64,000 nt of DNA, from assembly GCF_007748035.1 (NCBI RefSeq), contig NZ_CP036278.1, positions 4,340,001 through 4,404,000 on the forward strand. The letters are read 5' to 3'. A program made the position numbers and the translations under genes. This document shows, piece after piece, positions 1 through 7,684 of this stretch (positions within the stretch are counted from its first letter, which is position 1; each line of letters starts with the position of its first letter). The stretch is from Aeoliella mucimassa. GTDB taxonomy: Bacteria; Planctomycetota; Planctomycetia; Pirellulales; Lacipirellulaceae. Under the pieces are notes generated by a model that worked only from the letters and a program-made list of their open reading frames with translations, searched no databases and had not been told where the DNA came from.

Positions 1-362
1 TGCCGCCCGACCTCGATGCCTTGGTGCCGGGTTACTTGCCGAGTGCTCCGGTCGATCCGTTCGGCCAAGCGATGGTTTATCGGGTAACGGACGATGGCTT
101 CCTGCTGTATTCCAAAGGAGAAGATCGAGTCGATCAGCAGGGATCGAACTCGGTGTACAAGCTATATCAAGGCAGGCCAATGCCTGAGACCGATTGGGAC
201 CCTCAAGCGGACCTCGCGCAACTTGGGCCGCCAGCGGTCGATATGGCCGAGAAGTTTGGCGTCCTCAAAACGCCCGGCCAGTTACAGAGCCACTGCGATG
301 ACCTTCCGCTGCGGTTTCCCATTTATCCACGTGAGTTGCCGGAGTTCACTCCGCCCGACTAA
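1..362 (+). CDS. C-terminal part of an unrecognised, probably exported protein (5' end outside window)
   Basis: The frame is open from base 3 without a convincing start, so about 119 C-terminal residues of a longer protein are seen. It contains LVPGYLPSAPVDPFGQ followed by Y-R-V-T-D-D-G-F-L-L-Y-S. This 'position, PVDPF, then a value read-out' pattern recurs in planctomycete proteins and resembles the tail of GspG-like pseudopilins, but no fold can be proved here. It ends in a proline-rich stretch, with a TAA stop at 360-362. It converges on the reverse-strand gene that follows. Function unknown; family resemblance is inference. Confidence 0.6.
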   Translation, partial: PPDLDALVPGYLPSAPVDPFGQAMVYRVTDDGFLLYSKGEDRVDQQGSNSVYKLYQGRPMPETDWDPQADLAQLGPPAVDMAEKFGVLKTPGQLQSHCDDLPLRFPIYPRELPEFTPPD

Positions 363-375
363 CAACGCAGTAGAG

Positions 376-855
376 CTATTCGCTGGAGTCCGCAGCCGGT
401 GAGTCCTCGCCGCGCAAGGTTTTGAGTAGCGACTGCACTTCGTAGTTCTCTTTCCACGGATAATACGAGCCGATCGGTTTGACCGCGTCGAACTCTTCGG
501 GTTTCTGGTGGGCGATCGCTTGCGGGTCGGCGGCGAAATCCACATACACTCGCTCGGCAATCTGGTCGCGATCCTCCGGCCAGCGATAGCCGCTACCAAT
601 GACCTTAGGCGGCGGCACCGCGGCCAGGTCGTCCCAACTTTGCGGCCACTGCCCGTCGTGCTGCTTGACGTAACTGTGAATCAGGTCGACCGTGAGCATG
701 GTCGCGTTCAACGTTTTCGTGGCGTCGCGGGCGGTGGTTACGCCTTGGTAGATGGCCACCCCGCCGATCAGCAGCACGGCCACGATCACTCCGTAGCCAG
801 CGCGGATAAACCACTTTAGTTGCGAGCTAGGAGAAACTTCGGAATCGCGAGTCAT
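376..855 (-). CDS. Single-pass membrane protein of unknown function
   Basis: This is a 159-residue protein. After a short polar N-terminus there is one clear hydrophobic helix at about residues 16-36 (YGVIVAVLLIGGVAIYQG), then an outward soluble domain of about 120 residues. Residues about 50-75 (LIHSYVKQHDGQWPQSWDDL) resemble the soluble part of pseudopilin-like planctomycete proteins, where a P-x-S-W-D-D-L motif follows a helix, yet there is no FTLVE prepilin motif. It has an ATG start and converges with the preceding partial gene. No enzymatic motif was recognised. Confidence 0.6.
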   Translation of the reverse strand: MTRDSEVSPSSQLKWFIRAGYGVIVAVLLIGGVAIYQGVTTARDATKTLNATMLTVDLIHSYVKQHDGQWPQSWDDLAAVPPPKVIGSGYRWPEDRDQIAERVYVDFAADPQAIAHQKPEEFDAVKPIGSYYPWKENYEVQSLLKTLRGEDSPAADSSE

Positions 856-1182
856 CGTGGTTCACCGGGGGTCGAAGGAAGTTCCTGCATTTTAGTCGGA
901 CACAATAGCCAGCTATAGGGTTGCTGACGGAGGTCGGTGAGAAGTCGCATACAGGCCAAAACGCCTAAGAGCCGGGTTTCAGCGATATTTCGCCGCTAGC
1001 ACTGCAAAAGATAGGTAAGCTGCAAAGGATAATATCGTCCTGCCAGAAGTTCCGCAGGTCGCCCAGGTGCAAGGTCGATACTCACCTCAGGCGACACTAG
1101 CCAGCAGCCTTGCGCGCTGGCGATCGTCGCTGCCTATACCCCGCACACTTCATGCTCCAACCCCTTGGGGGACGAGGAAATC
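856..1182. other. Gene-free divergent spacer
   Basis: About 327 bases lie between two divergently read genes, so promoters in both directions are expected. I saw no strong hairpin, no T-tract terminator, no RNA gene and no repeat here. Confidence 0.4.
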
Positions 1183-1785
1183 ATGCACGGCACGACCCTT
1201 CGCCTATCTGCAAATCTACTGGCCACCTGCCTGATGGTCAGCACTGCCCAAGCGTTCTGGGGTACTCAAAGCACCGAGTGCTGTGGTCCCTGTCAGCCGC
1301 AGTCGCCTGCGTCCGATGTGTGTGCCTACCTGAAAGCGGGTTACGATACCAACTCGATGTGGCCCTACCCGTATGTCTGCCCCGACCGCGTTCGGGCGCA
1401 CGCCCCGTTCGAGGTGATGGTTCAAAACGGCTGGCGTCGTCAGAACCTGTTGGGTGCTCATTACTTCGATCGTGAAACCGGCAAACTGACCCGCGCTGGC
1501 GAGTTGAAGATCGAATGGATCTTGACCCAAACACCCCCGAGCCGCCGCCAGGTGTTCGTGGAGCGCTCGATGGATACCAGCGTCACCCAAGAACGTATGA
1601 CTCAGGTCGAAACGTTTGCGAACAACATTCAAACCAACGGCGAGCAAATCGCGGTGATAGATACCCACATCCGCAGTGCCAGCCGGCCGGCCAGCATGGT
1701 CGATGCCGAACGTAATTCGTTTATCGAAAGCCGCCCACCAGCGGTACTGCCGGCCGGCACCACCAGCACCACGACTGCAAACTAA
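1183..1785 (+). CDS. Secreted protein of unknown function, Cys-rich N-terminus
   Basis: This is a 200-residue protein. The ATG at 1183 was chosen over an in-frame TTG at 1165 because a purine-rich GACGAGG site lies just upstream. The first 24 residues (R-L-S-A-N-L-L-A-T-C-L-M-V-S-T-A-Q-A) form a signal peptide with an A-Q-A cleavage site. The mature protein begins with a cysteine cluster (TECCGPCQP), then aromatic and charged sequence containing PYVCPDRVRAHAPFEVMVQ. The middle (about 130-160) is Gln/Thr-rich and probably helical. It lies 85 bp before a TPR protein on the same strand, so the two may share a transcript. Function not recognised. Confidence 0.65.
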   Translation: MHGTTLRLSANLLATCLMVSTAQAFWGTQSTECCGPCQPQSPASDVCAYLKAGYDTNSMWPYPYVCPDRVRAHAPFEVMVQNGWRRQNLLGAHYFDRETGKLTRAGELKIEWILTQTPPSRRQVFVERSMDTSVTQERMTQVETFANNIQTNGEQIAVIDTHIRSASRPASMVDAERNSFIESRPPAVLPAGTTSTTTAN

Positions 1786-1869
1786 GACACACACGCGATC
1801 GGCCAGGATGGCCATCGCGCTTGCTACCATACGCGACTGCGAACGCACAGATTCCAGGGAGGCAATGCC

Positions 1870-2958
1870 GTGCGGAAGGTAATACTGACATCCAGCTTGT
1901 TGGCGGCGATCACTTGCCCTGCTTGGGGTGGCATGCCCGTGCTGCATAGCTCCAGCACCGAGCAACCTGCAACAGCGGTGCAGCCGAAAGAGAAGACCCA
2001 TTGGTGGTCGCGAATGTGGAAATCGGAGCCGGAGAAATCCGAGCCGACCTTCTTCTATCGCCCGCCGGTCGAAGAGCCTTCGACCACCGAACGCATCACC
2101 ACAGCGATGACCGACAATGCGGCGGTGCGTGCGGCCAAGAGCTGGGTAACGCCCAATAAGGACGAAGCCCCTCAGCAGGTCGATCCGCTCTCGCTTGCCA
2201 AGCCCACCGGCAAGCCTACTCCGGAACTGATGCGGATGATGGCGCAGACTCGTGAAGGCCAGCAGGACATTGCCGGGGCTCGCGAGATGTACATGAAGGC
2301 TCTCGCTGCAAATCCTCGGAGCGTGAAAACCTTGCGAGCATTGGGGCACTTCGAGGATCGTCAGAACAAGCTGCTCGACGCCGAACGGTACTACACTCAA
2401 GCCGTGCAGATTGAGCCGGAGAATCCTGCGTTGCTCAACGACCTGGCGCTGTGCCTGGCTCGACAGGAGAAGATGCTGCCATCGGTTCAGGTGCTCGAGC
2501 GAGCGATTGCCCTGGCGCCGACCAAGCCGCTGTATCGCAACAATCTGGCTACAGTGTTGATGGAGCTTGGCGACCAGCAACATGCCATGCAGCACCTGAT
2601 GGCGGTGCACTCGCAGCCAGCAGCTTACTACAACATGGCTCACCTGCTCGAAAAGCGTGGCCAGCAAGAAGCCGCCCTGGCCCACTATGCCGAAGCACTG
2701 CGTCTCGATCCCTCGATGCAGCCCGCCGAGTTGGCCGTAGCCCGGTTGTCGAACATGGCCGACCAGCAGGTCGCCCAAGTGTCGCCCGAAACTACCCAGC
2801 AAGTCGCCCAGACCGCAATGGCCCCGGCCGACTCAGAGCAGCAACAAATCGAGATGCCGCAAATCGAGTGGCCCTCGGAGCCAATCCAGCTGCCGACTGG
2901 CACTTCGAATGCCAACGAGCCCTCGTTCGGCCCCCAATTGTTCCCCGCCGGGCAATAG
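1870..2958 (+). CDS. Exported TPR-repeat protein
   Basis: This is a 362-residue protein read from GTG at 1870, with AGGGAGG about seven bases upstream supporting that start. It has an N-terminal signal peptide (ILTSSLLAAITCPAWGG). A low-complexity, Trp-containing segment follows to about residue 110. At about residues 115-300 come four to five TPR units, recognised by A-x-x-x-Y-x-K/Q-A-L and A/N-P-x-x-P/S periodicity (for example ALAANPRSVKTLRALG and AVQIEPENPALLNDLA). The C-terminus is Gln/Pro-rich and likely disordered. TPR arrays bind proteins, so a scaffold role at the envelope is an inference. Confidence 0.75.
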   Translation: MRKVILTSSLLAAITCPAWGGMPVLHSSSTEQPATAVQPKEKTHWWSRMWKSEPEKSEPTFFYRPPVEEPSTTERITTAMTDNAAVRAAKSWVTPNKDEAPQQVDPLSLAKPTGKPTPELMRMMAQTREGQQDIAGAREMYMKALAANPRSVKTLRALGHFEDRQNKLLDAERYYTQAVQIEPENPALLNDLALCLARQEKMLPSVQVLERAIALAPTKPLYRNNLATVLMELGDQQHAMQHLMAVHSQPAAYYNMAHLLEKRGQQEAALAHYAEALRLDPSMQPAELAVARLSNMADQQVAQVSPETTQQVAQTAMAPADSEQQQIEMPQIEWPSEPIQLPTGTSNANEPSFGPQLFPAGQ

Positions 2959-3180
2959 TCGCAAAGTTGCGGGCGAAACGCCCGATTGCTTGCGAAAACG
3001 TCCAAACCGGTCAACCTTGGTGCGATTCCATTACGCACCTGGCTGCTAGCGGATGCCCCGCTGCCCCGGGCCCATTGCTTGACAGCCAGCCCCACCCGTG
3101 CGAGTGTAGAAGCTCGGTGTCGTGTTTGTTCGCGAATGCGACAGGCGGCTTCTACATTTCGATACGCGAAAGGGACAGGC

Positions 3181-4461
3181 ATGTTGGCAAGGGCGTGGAA
3201 ATTCAAGTGGCTCGGAATTTGGTCGTGCACGTTATGCCTGCCGAGCTTGGTGCAAGCCGATAACTCTCCTGCACAAAGCAGTCCCTCGAACAGTGCCTGG
3301 TCGCAGAATGTTGCCACCGCGCTGGAGCGACTCGAAGGCGAGCGCATCGCGTTGGCCGATTCCGACAACGCCCGCGACCTGTCGATCGTCGAAGGGGTTC
3401 GTCGGAACCTGAACGCAACACTCGAGTTGTATTCGGCCGATGGAGAGACACTTCCCTCTCCTCCGCATGGCGAAGTCGCCCACCCGCTGAACTCCGAAGT
3501 CATCAAGCCCAACGAGACTTCGGTGGTCGTTTTGGTGAAAGCCGAGGACGAAGAACCATCGCGAGATGCTCTGCAACGAGAGCGTCGCGCGGCAAGGTCG
3601 GAAGAGGCAGCCCGCGAGGGGGCTCGTGAACAAAGCGAGCAACGCATGCAACGTGCACTGCTTGAACTTCGTGAACAAGCCGAAGCCCAGCGCAAAGCAT
3701 CCGACACCTTCCGCGAAACCGATCGCGACCGCTCGCCCGAGCGTCGTGAGCTAGGAGCTCGGCGGGAGATCGAAGCCCGCATGGCCCGCGAGCGAGAACA
3801 GCAACGTGACCATGACATCTTGCCGCAACCAGAGCGTCGCGATTCGCCGGCCGTGGCCGCTCCTCACCCGCGGATCGTTCGCGCCCTGAGTGAGCAACAG
3901 CAACAGCTGATGAAACTGACCGAGCGACTGGAACAGCTAGAGCAAAAGGTAGCTCGTCTCGAAAAGAACTCGGATCGCAAGCCCAGTGGGCAGTCGGTCC
4001 TGCAGCCCTGGGGTAGCTCCGACTCCCGAGCCAACTCGCCGGAGCAAATGAAAGCGATGACCGACGCTCTGCGGCAACGGGCCGAGCAACGCGAACAAGC
4101 GCTGCAGCAAACACGCATGCAAGCGGAGCTGGTAAAAGTGCAGGAACAGATCGAGCGACTTGTGCTTGAACAGCACGAGATGCAGCAGGGCTTGGCCGAC
4201 GCCGAACGTCGCAAAGCGGAAGTCATCAAGGACATCGAGCAACAGCTAAATAGCCGCCGACAAGCCCTGGAAGAGCTGGAACAGCATGACAGGGAGCTGC
4301 GTGCCCATCGCGACGAATTGCGGAAAGAACTCGAGAAACGGTTTCGGGAGCGCATGGAGCAGAATAATGGCCGCACACGTGAGTCGAACGATCGGCTACG
4401 CAACGAACCAAGCCCGCGTCGTGAGGTTCGCCGTCCAGCAGTTCCAGCCGATGCTATCTAA
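3181..4461 (+). CDS. Exported Arg/Glu-rich coiled-coil protein
   Basis: This is a 426-residue protein starting at ATG 3181. The open frame extends upstream to 2986, but the signal peptide (W-L-G-I-W-S-C-T-L-C-L-P-S-L-V-Q-A) begins only here. From about residue 120 onward it is almost entirely charged helix: runs of E/R/Q with Leu heptads (EQQQQLMKLTERLEQLEQKV) predict long coiled coils at about 120-210, 230-270 and 295-400. No enzymatic motif is visible. It follows the TPR gene on the same strand by 222 bp. A structural or cell-envelope role is only an inference. Confidence 0.65.
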   Translation: MLARAWKFKWLGIWSCTLCLPSLVQADNSPAQSSPSNSAWSQNVATALERLEGERIALADSDNARDLSIVEGVRRNLNATLELYSADGETLPSPPHGEVAHPLNSEVIKPNETSVVVLVKAEDEEPSRDALQRERRAARSEEAAREGAREQSEQRMQRALLELREQAEAQRKASDTFRETDRDRSPERRELGARREIEARMAREREQQRDHDILPQPERRDSPAVAAPHPRIVRALSEQQQQLMKLTERLEQLEQKVARLEKNSDRKPSGQSVLQPWGSSDSRANSPEQMKAMTDALRQRAEQREQALQQTRMQAELVKVQEQIERLVLEQHEMQQGLADAERRKAEVIKDIEQQLNSRRQALEELEQHDRELRAHRDELRKELEKRFRERMEQNNGRTRESNDRLRNEPSPRREVRRPAVPADAI

Positions 4462-4524
4462 CTTAGGTTAGGGATTCGCGAGCTGACGGATCCCCATCAA
4501 CAGCACTTAAGCACTTGCTGGCTA

Positions 4525-4929
4525 CTATCGTAGAAACTCGGGATGGCGGGCCATGTTCGAGTTGTTCTCGTCGTCGCTGGCTTCCCAGCTAGCGGCCGGA
4601 ACACTCGGCCAGGTGTCGTCTAATACCGGGGCGACACCCAATGGCTGTACGGTCGAATCTTCCTTCAGCGTCTGCGGACGGAAGCGATGAATCGCTTCGT
4701 CGGGTGTTGACGTTGCCGGAGTCAATTGCGCCCGTTCGGCGTTGGTCTTCGGCTCCACCCGCGGGGTATCGGCCACGCCGATCAGCACTCGCAGTGCCCC
4801 CAGCCCTGCTAGCAACACGACACCGGTAACCAACCAGAGTGCGCGGCCGTTGTCGTGCACGCGTAGCTGCGGCACCTCGTGCGTAGAGCTATCATCGATA
4901 GCATTCGTGCTGGTCGCTAGTTCGGTCAA
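4525..4929 (-). CDS. Small bitopic membrane protein downstream of rsmH
   Basis: This is a 134-residue protein read from TTG at 4929; an in-frame TAA just upstream leaves no ATG. A short cytoplasmic region of about 30 residues precedes one transmembrane helix (ALWLVTGVVLLAGLGALRVL). About 80 polar, Pro/Thr/Glu-rich residues follow. In many bacteria the gene after rsmH is ftsL, a bitopic division protein. Here the topology fits but the outer part lacks the FtsL leucine-heptad coiled coil, so I do not name it ftsL. The start overlaps the stop of a 24-codon ORF, implying translational coupling to rsmH. Confidence 0.55.
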   Translation of the reverse strand: MTELATSTNAIDDSSTHEVPQLRVHDNGRALWLVTGVVLLAGLGALRVLIGVADTPRVEPKTNAERAQLTPATSTPDEAIHRFRPQTLKEDSTVQPLGVAPVLDDTWPSVPAASWEASDDENNSNMARHPEFLR

Positions 4930-5000
4930 GGCGATAGGTTGGCGTAGCGGTAGTAGGTGTTGAAGCGATTGGGAATGTCGATACCCAGTTTATCGGTCAA
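4926..5000 (-). CDS. Candidate 24-residue ORF between rsmH and the bitopic gene
   Basis: A TTG codon overlapping the rsmH stop opens a 24-codon frame (MTDKLGIDIPNRFNTYYRYA then N-L-S-P). Its TGA in turn overlaps the TTG of the next gene. AGGTGA lies five bases before its start. Both junctions have the same form, TTGACCGA. The peptide has no membrane segment. It could be a real small protein, a coupling leader, or the N-terminus of the downstream protein separated by a frameshift. Confidence 0.35.
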   Translation of the reverse strand: MTDKLGIDIPNRFNTYYRYANLSP

Positions 5001-5905
5001 TCTTCACCTGTAGGGTCAGTTTGAGGTCGCTCTGCAACACGTAATTTTGCACTTCGTGACCTGGGGTTTACCGATTGCTCGGCCACGCTTGCTTCCAGCG
5101 GCTTTTTGGTCAACACGTCGAGGAGTTCATGACCGCGAAACGCACGTTTGACCATGCGGTCTTCCAATGAATGGAAGCTGATAATCGCCAGCCTGCCCCC
5201 CGGTGCTAGCATCGACGGTAAACGCTCGAGCGCCAGTTCCAGGTTTCGGAGTTCGTCGTTTACAGCAATTCGCAAAGCTTGGAAAGTGCGAGTTGCCGGA
5301 TCGATGCGATGATTCTTCGACCTCGGCACCACGCGTCGCACCAAGTCGGCCAACTCGGCGGCAGTTTCGATGGGATGATCCCGGCGAGTCTCCACAACCT
5401 TGCGCGCAATCCGCCGACTGAATCGCTCCTCGCCGTATTGATAGATGATGTCGGCCAGATGCTCGGCGCTGAGTCGCGAGATCAGCCGGCTGGCTGGCTC
5501 GCCGCGCGTGGGATCGAACCGCAGATCGAGCGGCCCATCCGCATGGAAACTAAACCCCCGCGAATCGTCCGCCAGTTGATCGCTGGAGAGCCCCAGGTCG
5601 AGCAAAATGCCATCGACCGCGTCGATGCCGAGCTCGTCGATCACCTCCGGAGCGTCGGCGTAGTTTGCATGCACGCAGCTTACGTTCGCGAGCCCCGCCA
5701 GTTTCGCTGCGGTGCGTTCGACCGCTTCGGGATCGCGATCGAGCCCAATCACACGGCCCTCCGCACCCACCAGGTCGGCAAACAATTGCGTGTGACCTCC
5801 GCCGCCGAGAGTACCATCGATCACTATAGCACCAGGCGAGAGAGCAAGCTGCGCGACGACTTCGTCGGGCATCACAGGAACATGAATCGTGGATTCTTCG
5901 GACAT
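4997..5905 (-). CDS. rsmH: 16S rRNA (cytosine-1402-N4)-methyltransferase
   Basis: This is a 302-residue protein starting at ATG 5905, where MSEESTIHVPVMPDEVV matches the family's N-terminus; the frame extends further upstream without family similarity. It uses AdoMet to N4-methylate C1402 in the 30S decoding centre. Signatures visible are the AdoMet loop VIDGTLGGGGHT, acidic motif GLDRDPEAV, the family core LLDLGLSSDQL-DD-SRGFSF with PLDLRFDP, and the C-terminal ISFHSLEDRMVKRAF. Length is typical for RsmH (about 300). No mraZ or division genes adjoin it, consistent with the reduced dcw clusters of planctomycetes. Its stop overlaps the next small ORF. Confidence 0.95.
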   Translation of the reverse strand: MSEESTIHVPVMPDEVVAQLALSPGAIVIDGTLGGGGHTQLFADLVGAEGRVIGLDRDPEAVERTAAKLAGLANVSCVHANYADAPEVIDELGIDAVDGILLDLGLSSDQLADDSRGFSFHADGPLDLRFDPTRGEPASRLISRLSAEHLADIIYQYGEERFSRRIARKVVETRRDHPIETAAELADLVRRVVPRSKNHRIDPATRTFQALRIAVNDELRNLELALERLPSMLAPGGRLAIISFHSLEDRMVKRAFRGHELLDVLTKKPLEASVAEQSVNPRSRSAKLRVAERPQTDPTGED

Positions 5906-6128
5906 TTTGGCGCTTCGCAAGTGAATTCGAGGGCCAGATTGACGCAAGATCCAAGCTGCGACATGCTTTCCCGGCCTGTAGCTGCCAAGTATACTATGAA
6001 CTATGCGAAGAATCTCTGCCGGGCTCGCGCGTTCGCATTTCAGGGGCAACGGCTTTCGCAGCACTAGCGTCTCGAATACTTGCAGCTACTTATCGCTATC
6101 CGCTTGCCACCTCAGCTTGGAGCATCCG

Positions 6129-7109
6129 ATGACCGCTCGCACGACTTCCCTTGCGTTCCTTGCGACACTGCTTGTCATGAGCTGGCCTTGCTCGGTGGTG
6201 AAGGCCGATACGCAATCGCTCGATTTTCAGCTCTTGCCGTATACCGATACGGTCAATCGCCTGAATGTGACCGTGGAATCTTCGGGCAGTTCCGACTCGG
6301 AACTAGCCCGGCTCACTGGCAATTCGCTCGGCACCATCCGCTACGACATCGTCAATCGTACTCCGGTAATCGATCAGATTTCTTTCTCCGGTGGTGAAAT
6401 CCGGGTGCTTGGCGAGAGTAGCGAAAATGCTTCGCTACGGCTCAACTACTCGATTCTCGGACGAGTCGACATCGCAGTGAACGAACTGCGAATCACCGTC
6501 GAAACGATCGATCCGCCAGGGAGCGTGGACACGAGCACGTTTCCGTTCGACGAACATGTAATTGTACCGACCAACGGCATCATGTCGGCCAAAGGTAGCG
6601 TGCTTGGCGTTGGTAGTATCGATGAGACAATCGATCTGACCCAAGAAGACATCTCGTTCACCCAGGCTGGGACTGCATCGATCAAACTCACCCAACTCTC
6701 GGCCATTGGAACTGAACGAACCTACGAAGTGAAGATTACGATACCGGTCGACACCACGGAGTCGTTCGAAGTAACCACGGGAGTGACAGCCGACATCACG
6801 CTGGAAGGACAGGTTGTCTCAAGCGATACGTTTACCATCCACGTGAACCCCGATGGTGACTTCAACAACGATGGCGTCGTGGATCTGGCCGACTACACCG
6901 TGTGGCGCGACAACCTCGGTGCGGCCGCAGGCACGTTGCCTAACGATCCGAATGCCGGCTCTGTCGGCTTTGCTCAGTACGAAACGTGGAAGGCGAACTT
7001 CGGCACCGCCTTGCCGCCCCCTCTCGCGACGGCCGCGGTTCCCGAGCCATCGTCGCTCGTGCTGCTGGGGGGCCTGTCGGCCTTGATCGTCGCGGGTCGT
7101 CGTTGGTAG
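6129..7109 (+). CDS. PEP-CTERM protein with dockerin-like repeat
   Basis: This is a 326-residue protein. ATG at 6129 is preceded by TTGGAG and opens a signal peptide (LAFLATLLVMSWPCSVVKA). Residues about 30-235 are Thr/Ser-rich beta sequence without a recognised domain. A calcium-loop segment follows (GDFNNDGVVDLADYTVWRDN, then a partner ending YETWKANFG), the dockerin type I-like pair frequent in this bacterial group. The end is VPEPSSLVLLGGLSALIVAG plus R-R-W: sorting motif, TM helix and basic stop, substrate features for an exosortase. A surface protein; ligand unknown. Confidence 0.8.
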   Translation: MTARTTSLAFLATLLVMSWPCSVVKADTQSLDFQLLPYTDTVNRLNVTVESSGSSDSELARLTGNSLGTIRYDIVNRTPVIDQISFSGGEIRVLGESSENASLRLNYSILGRVDIAVNELRITVETIDPPGSVDTSTFPFDEHVIVPTNGIMSAKGSVLGVGSIDETIDLTQEDISFTQAGTASIKLTQLSAIGTERTYEVKITIPVDTTESFEVTTGVTADITLEGQVVSSDTFTIHVNPDGDFNNDGVVDLADYTVWRDNLGAAAGTLPNDPNAGSVGFAQYETWKANFGTALPPPLATAAVPEPSSLVLLGGLSALIVAGRRW

Positions 7110-7548
7110 CTGGCATCGACTTTGGGGAGAAGAATCGACGTCTTACCCCGAGCACATCTTGTGCTCGAGGCAGCGCGACGCCGGTAGACGCAGTACGGGC
7201 TGCGTGTGACCTCTCCGCCCTCGCTAGTATGGATTCCGTTCCTTGCGAGGTATTGCCCACCCACCGCACCAGTCGGAGGCGACTAGCTGGCGAGAGCGTG
7301 GCCGACCCTCGCCATTGGCAACGTAGGCCCACGGGGTGCGGATGGATCCCCGTGGTTCCAGGCAAACGAGCATTGGCTTGTGAGTTCGACCCCCTGCTTC
7401 CGTGCTCTTGTTTGTTGGATAACACCCAAAGTTATCCATCCCACAAACGTCGTCAACGCCGGAATGTGGCTGCTAGCAGTTAAGTTATGTTCATCGCTAT
7501 CATGCACGAAGCGCGTATTCTTCGAGCAACGATCGACCTGCCCGCATT
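7110..7548. ncRNA. Hairpin-rich gene-free stretch, possible structured RNA
   Basis: There is no credible coding sequence. Perfect or near-perfect stems occur in series: CGAGCACA/TGTGCTCG (7149-7156 with 7160-7167), CGCAG/CTGCG just after, CCTCGC/GCGAGG around 7217-7250, GGCGAG/CTCGCC around 7290-7313, CCACGGGG/CCCCGTGG (7329-7336 with 7348-7355) and TGGATAAC/GTTATCCA (7416-7423 with 7431-7438). An intrinsic terminator follows on the plus strand. I looked for tmRNA, RNase P, SRP RNA and tRNA consensus sequences and found none. An unassigned transcript is an inference. Confidence 0.3.
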
Positions 7549-7569
7549 AAACTCTTTTTGAGTTTTTTT
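7549..7569 (+). terminator. Intrinsic terminator upstream of queA
   Basis: AAACTC and GAGTTT (7549-7554, 7560-7565) form a stem around a T5 loop, followed by a T tract to 7569. It is AT-rich but of classical layout, and would end transcription coming from the hairpin-rich stretch before queA. Confidence 0.6.
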
Positions 7570-7684
7570 ATCCGCCCGTTCGACAGGTCAACCGCTCGAA
7601 CGTTTCGTAGAATGGGGCTAACATAGCTACCTGCATGGCGGCTATCATGCTTGCTATTCAATCGTATCCCCTGCCCTGCCCCTT

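Noticed and set aside
1216-2802. Long open frame (528 codons) on the reverse strand
   Set aside because: It runs antisense to two better-supported plus-strand genes (signal peptide protein and TPR protein) and its translation is His/Gly/Arg-rich shadow sequence.
2685-3818. Reverse-strand Ser/Arg-rich frame of 377 codons
   Set aside because: Antisense to the coiled-coil gene; Ser/Arg bias mirrors Glu/Arg/Gln codons on the other strand.
4525-4929. Naming the bitopic gene ftsL from its position after rsmH
   Set aside because: The leucine-heptad periplasmic coiled coil expected of FtsL is missing.
7381-7400. TTCGACCCCC resembling a tRNA T-arm
   Set aside because: No acceptor stem, no anticodon arm and no pairing GGGG partner at the required spacing.
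7224-7507. Short reverse-strand frames in the hairpin-rich spacer
   Set aside because: Overlapping frames of similar length in several phases, no ribosome site; the perfect stems explain the region better.
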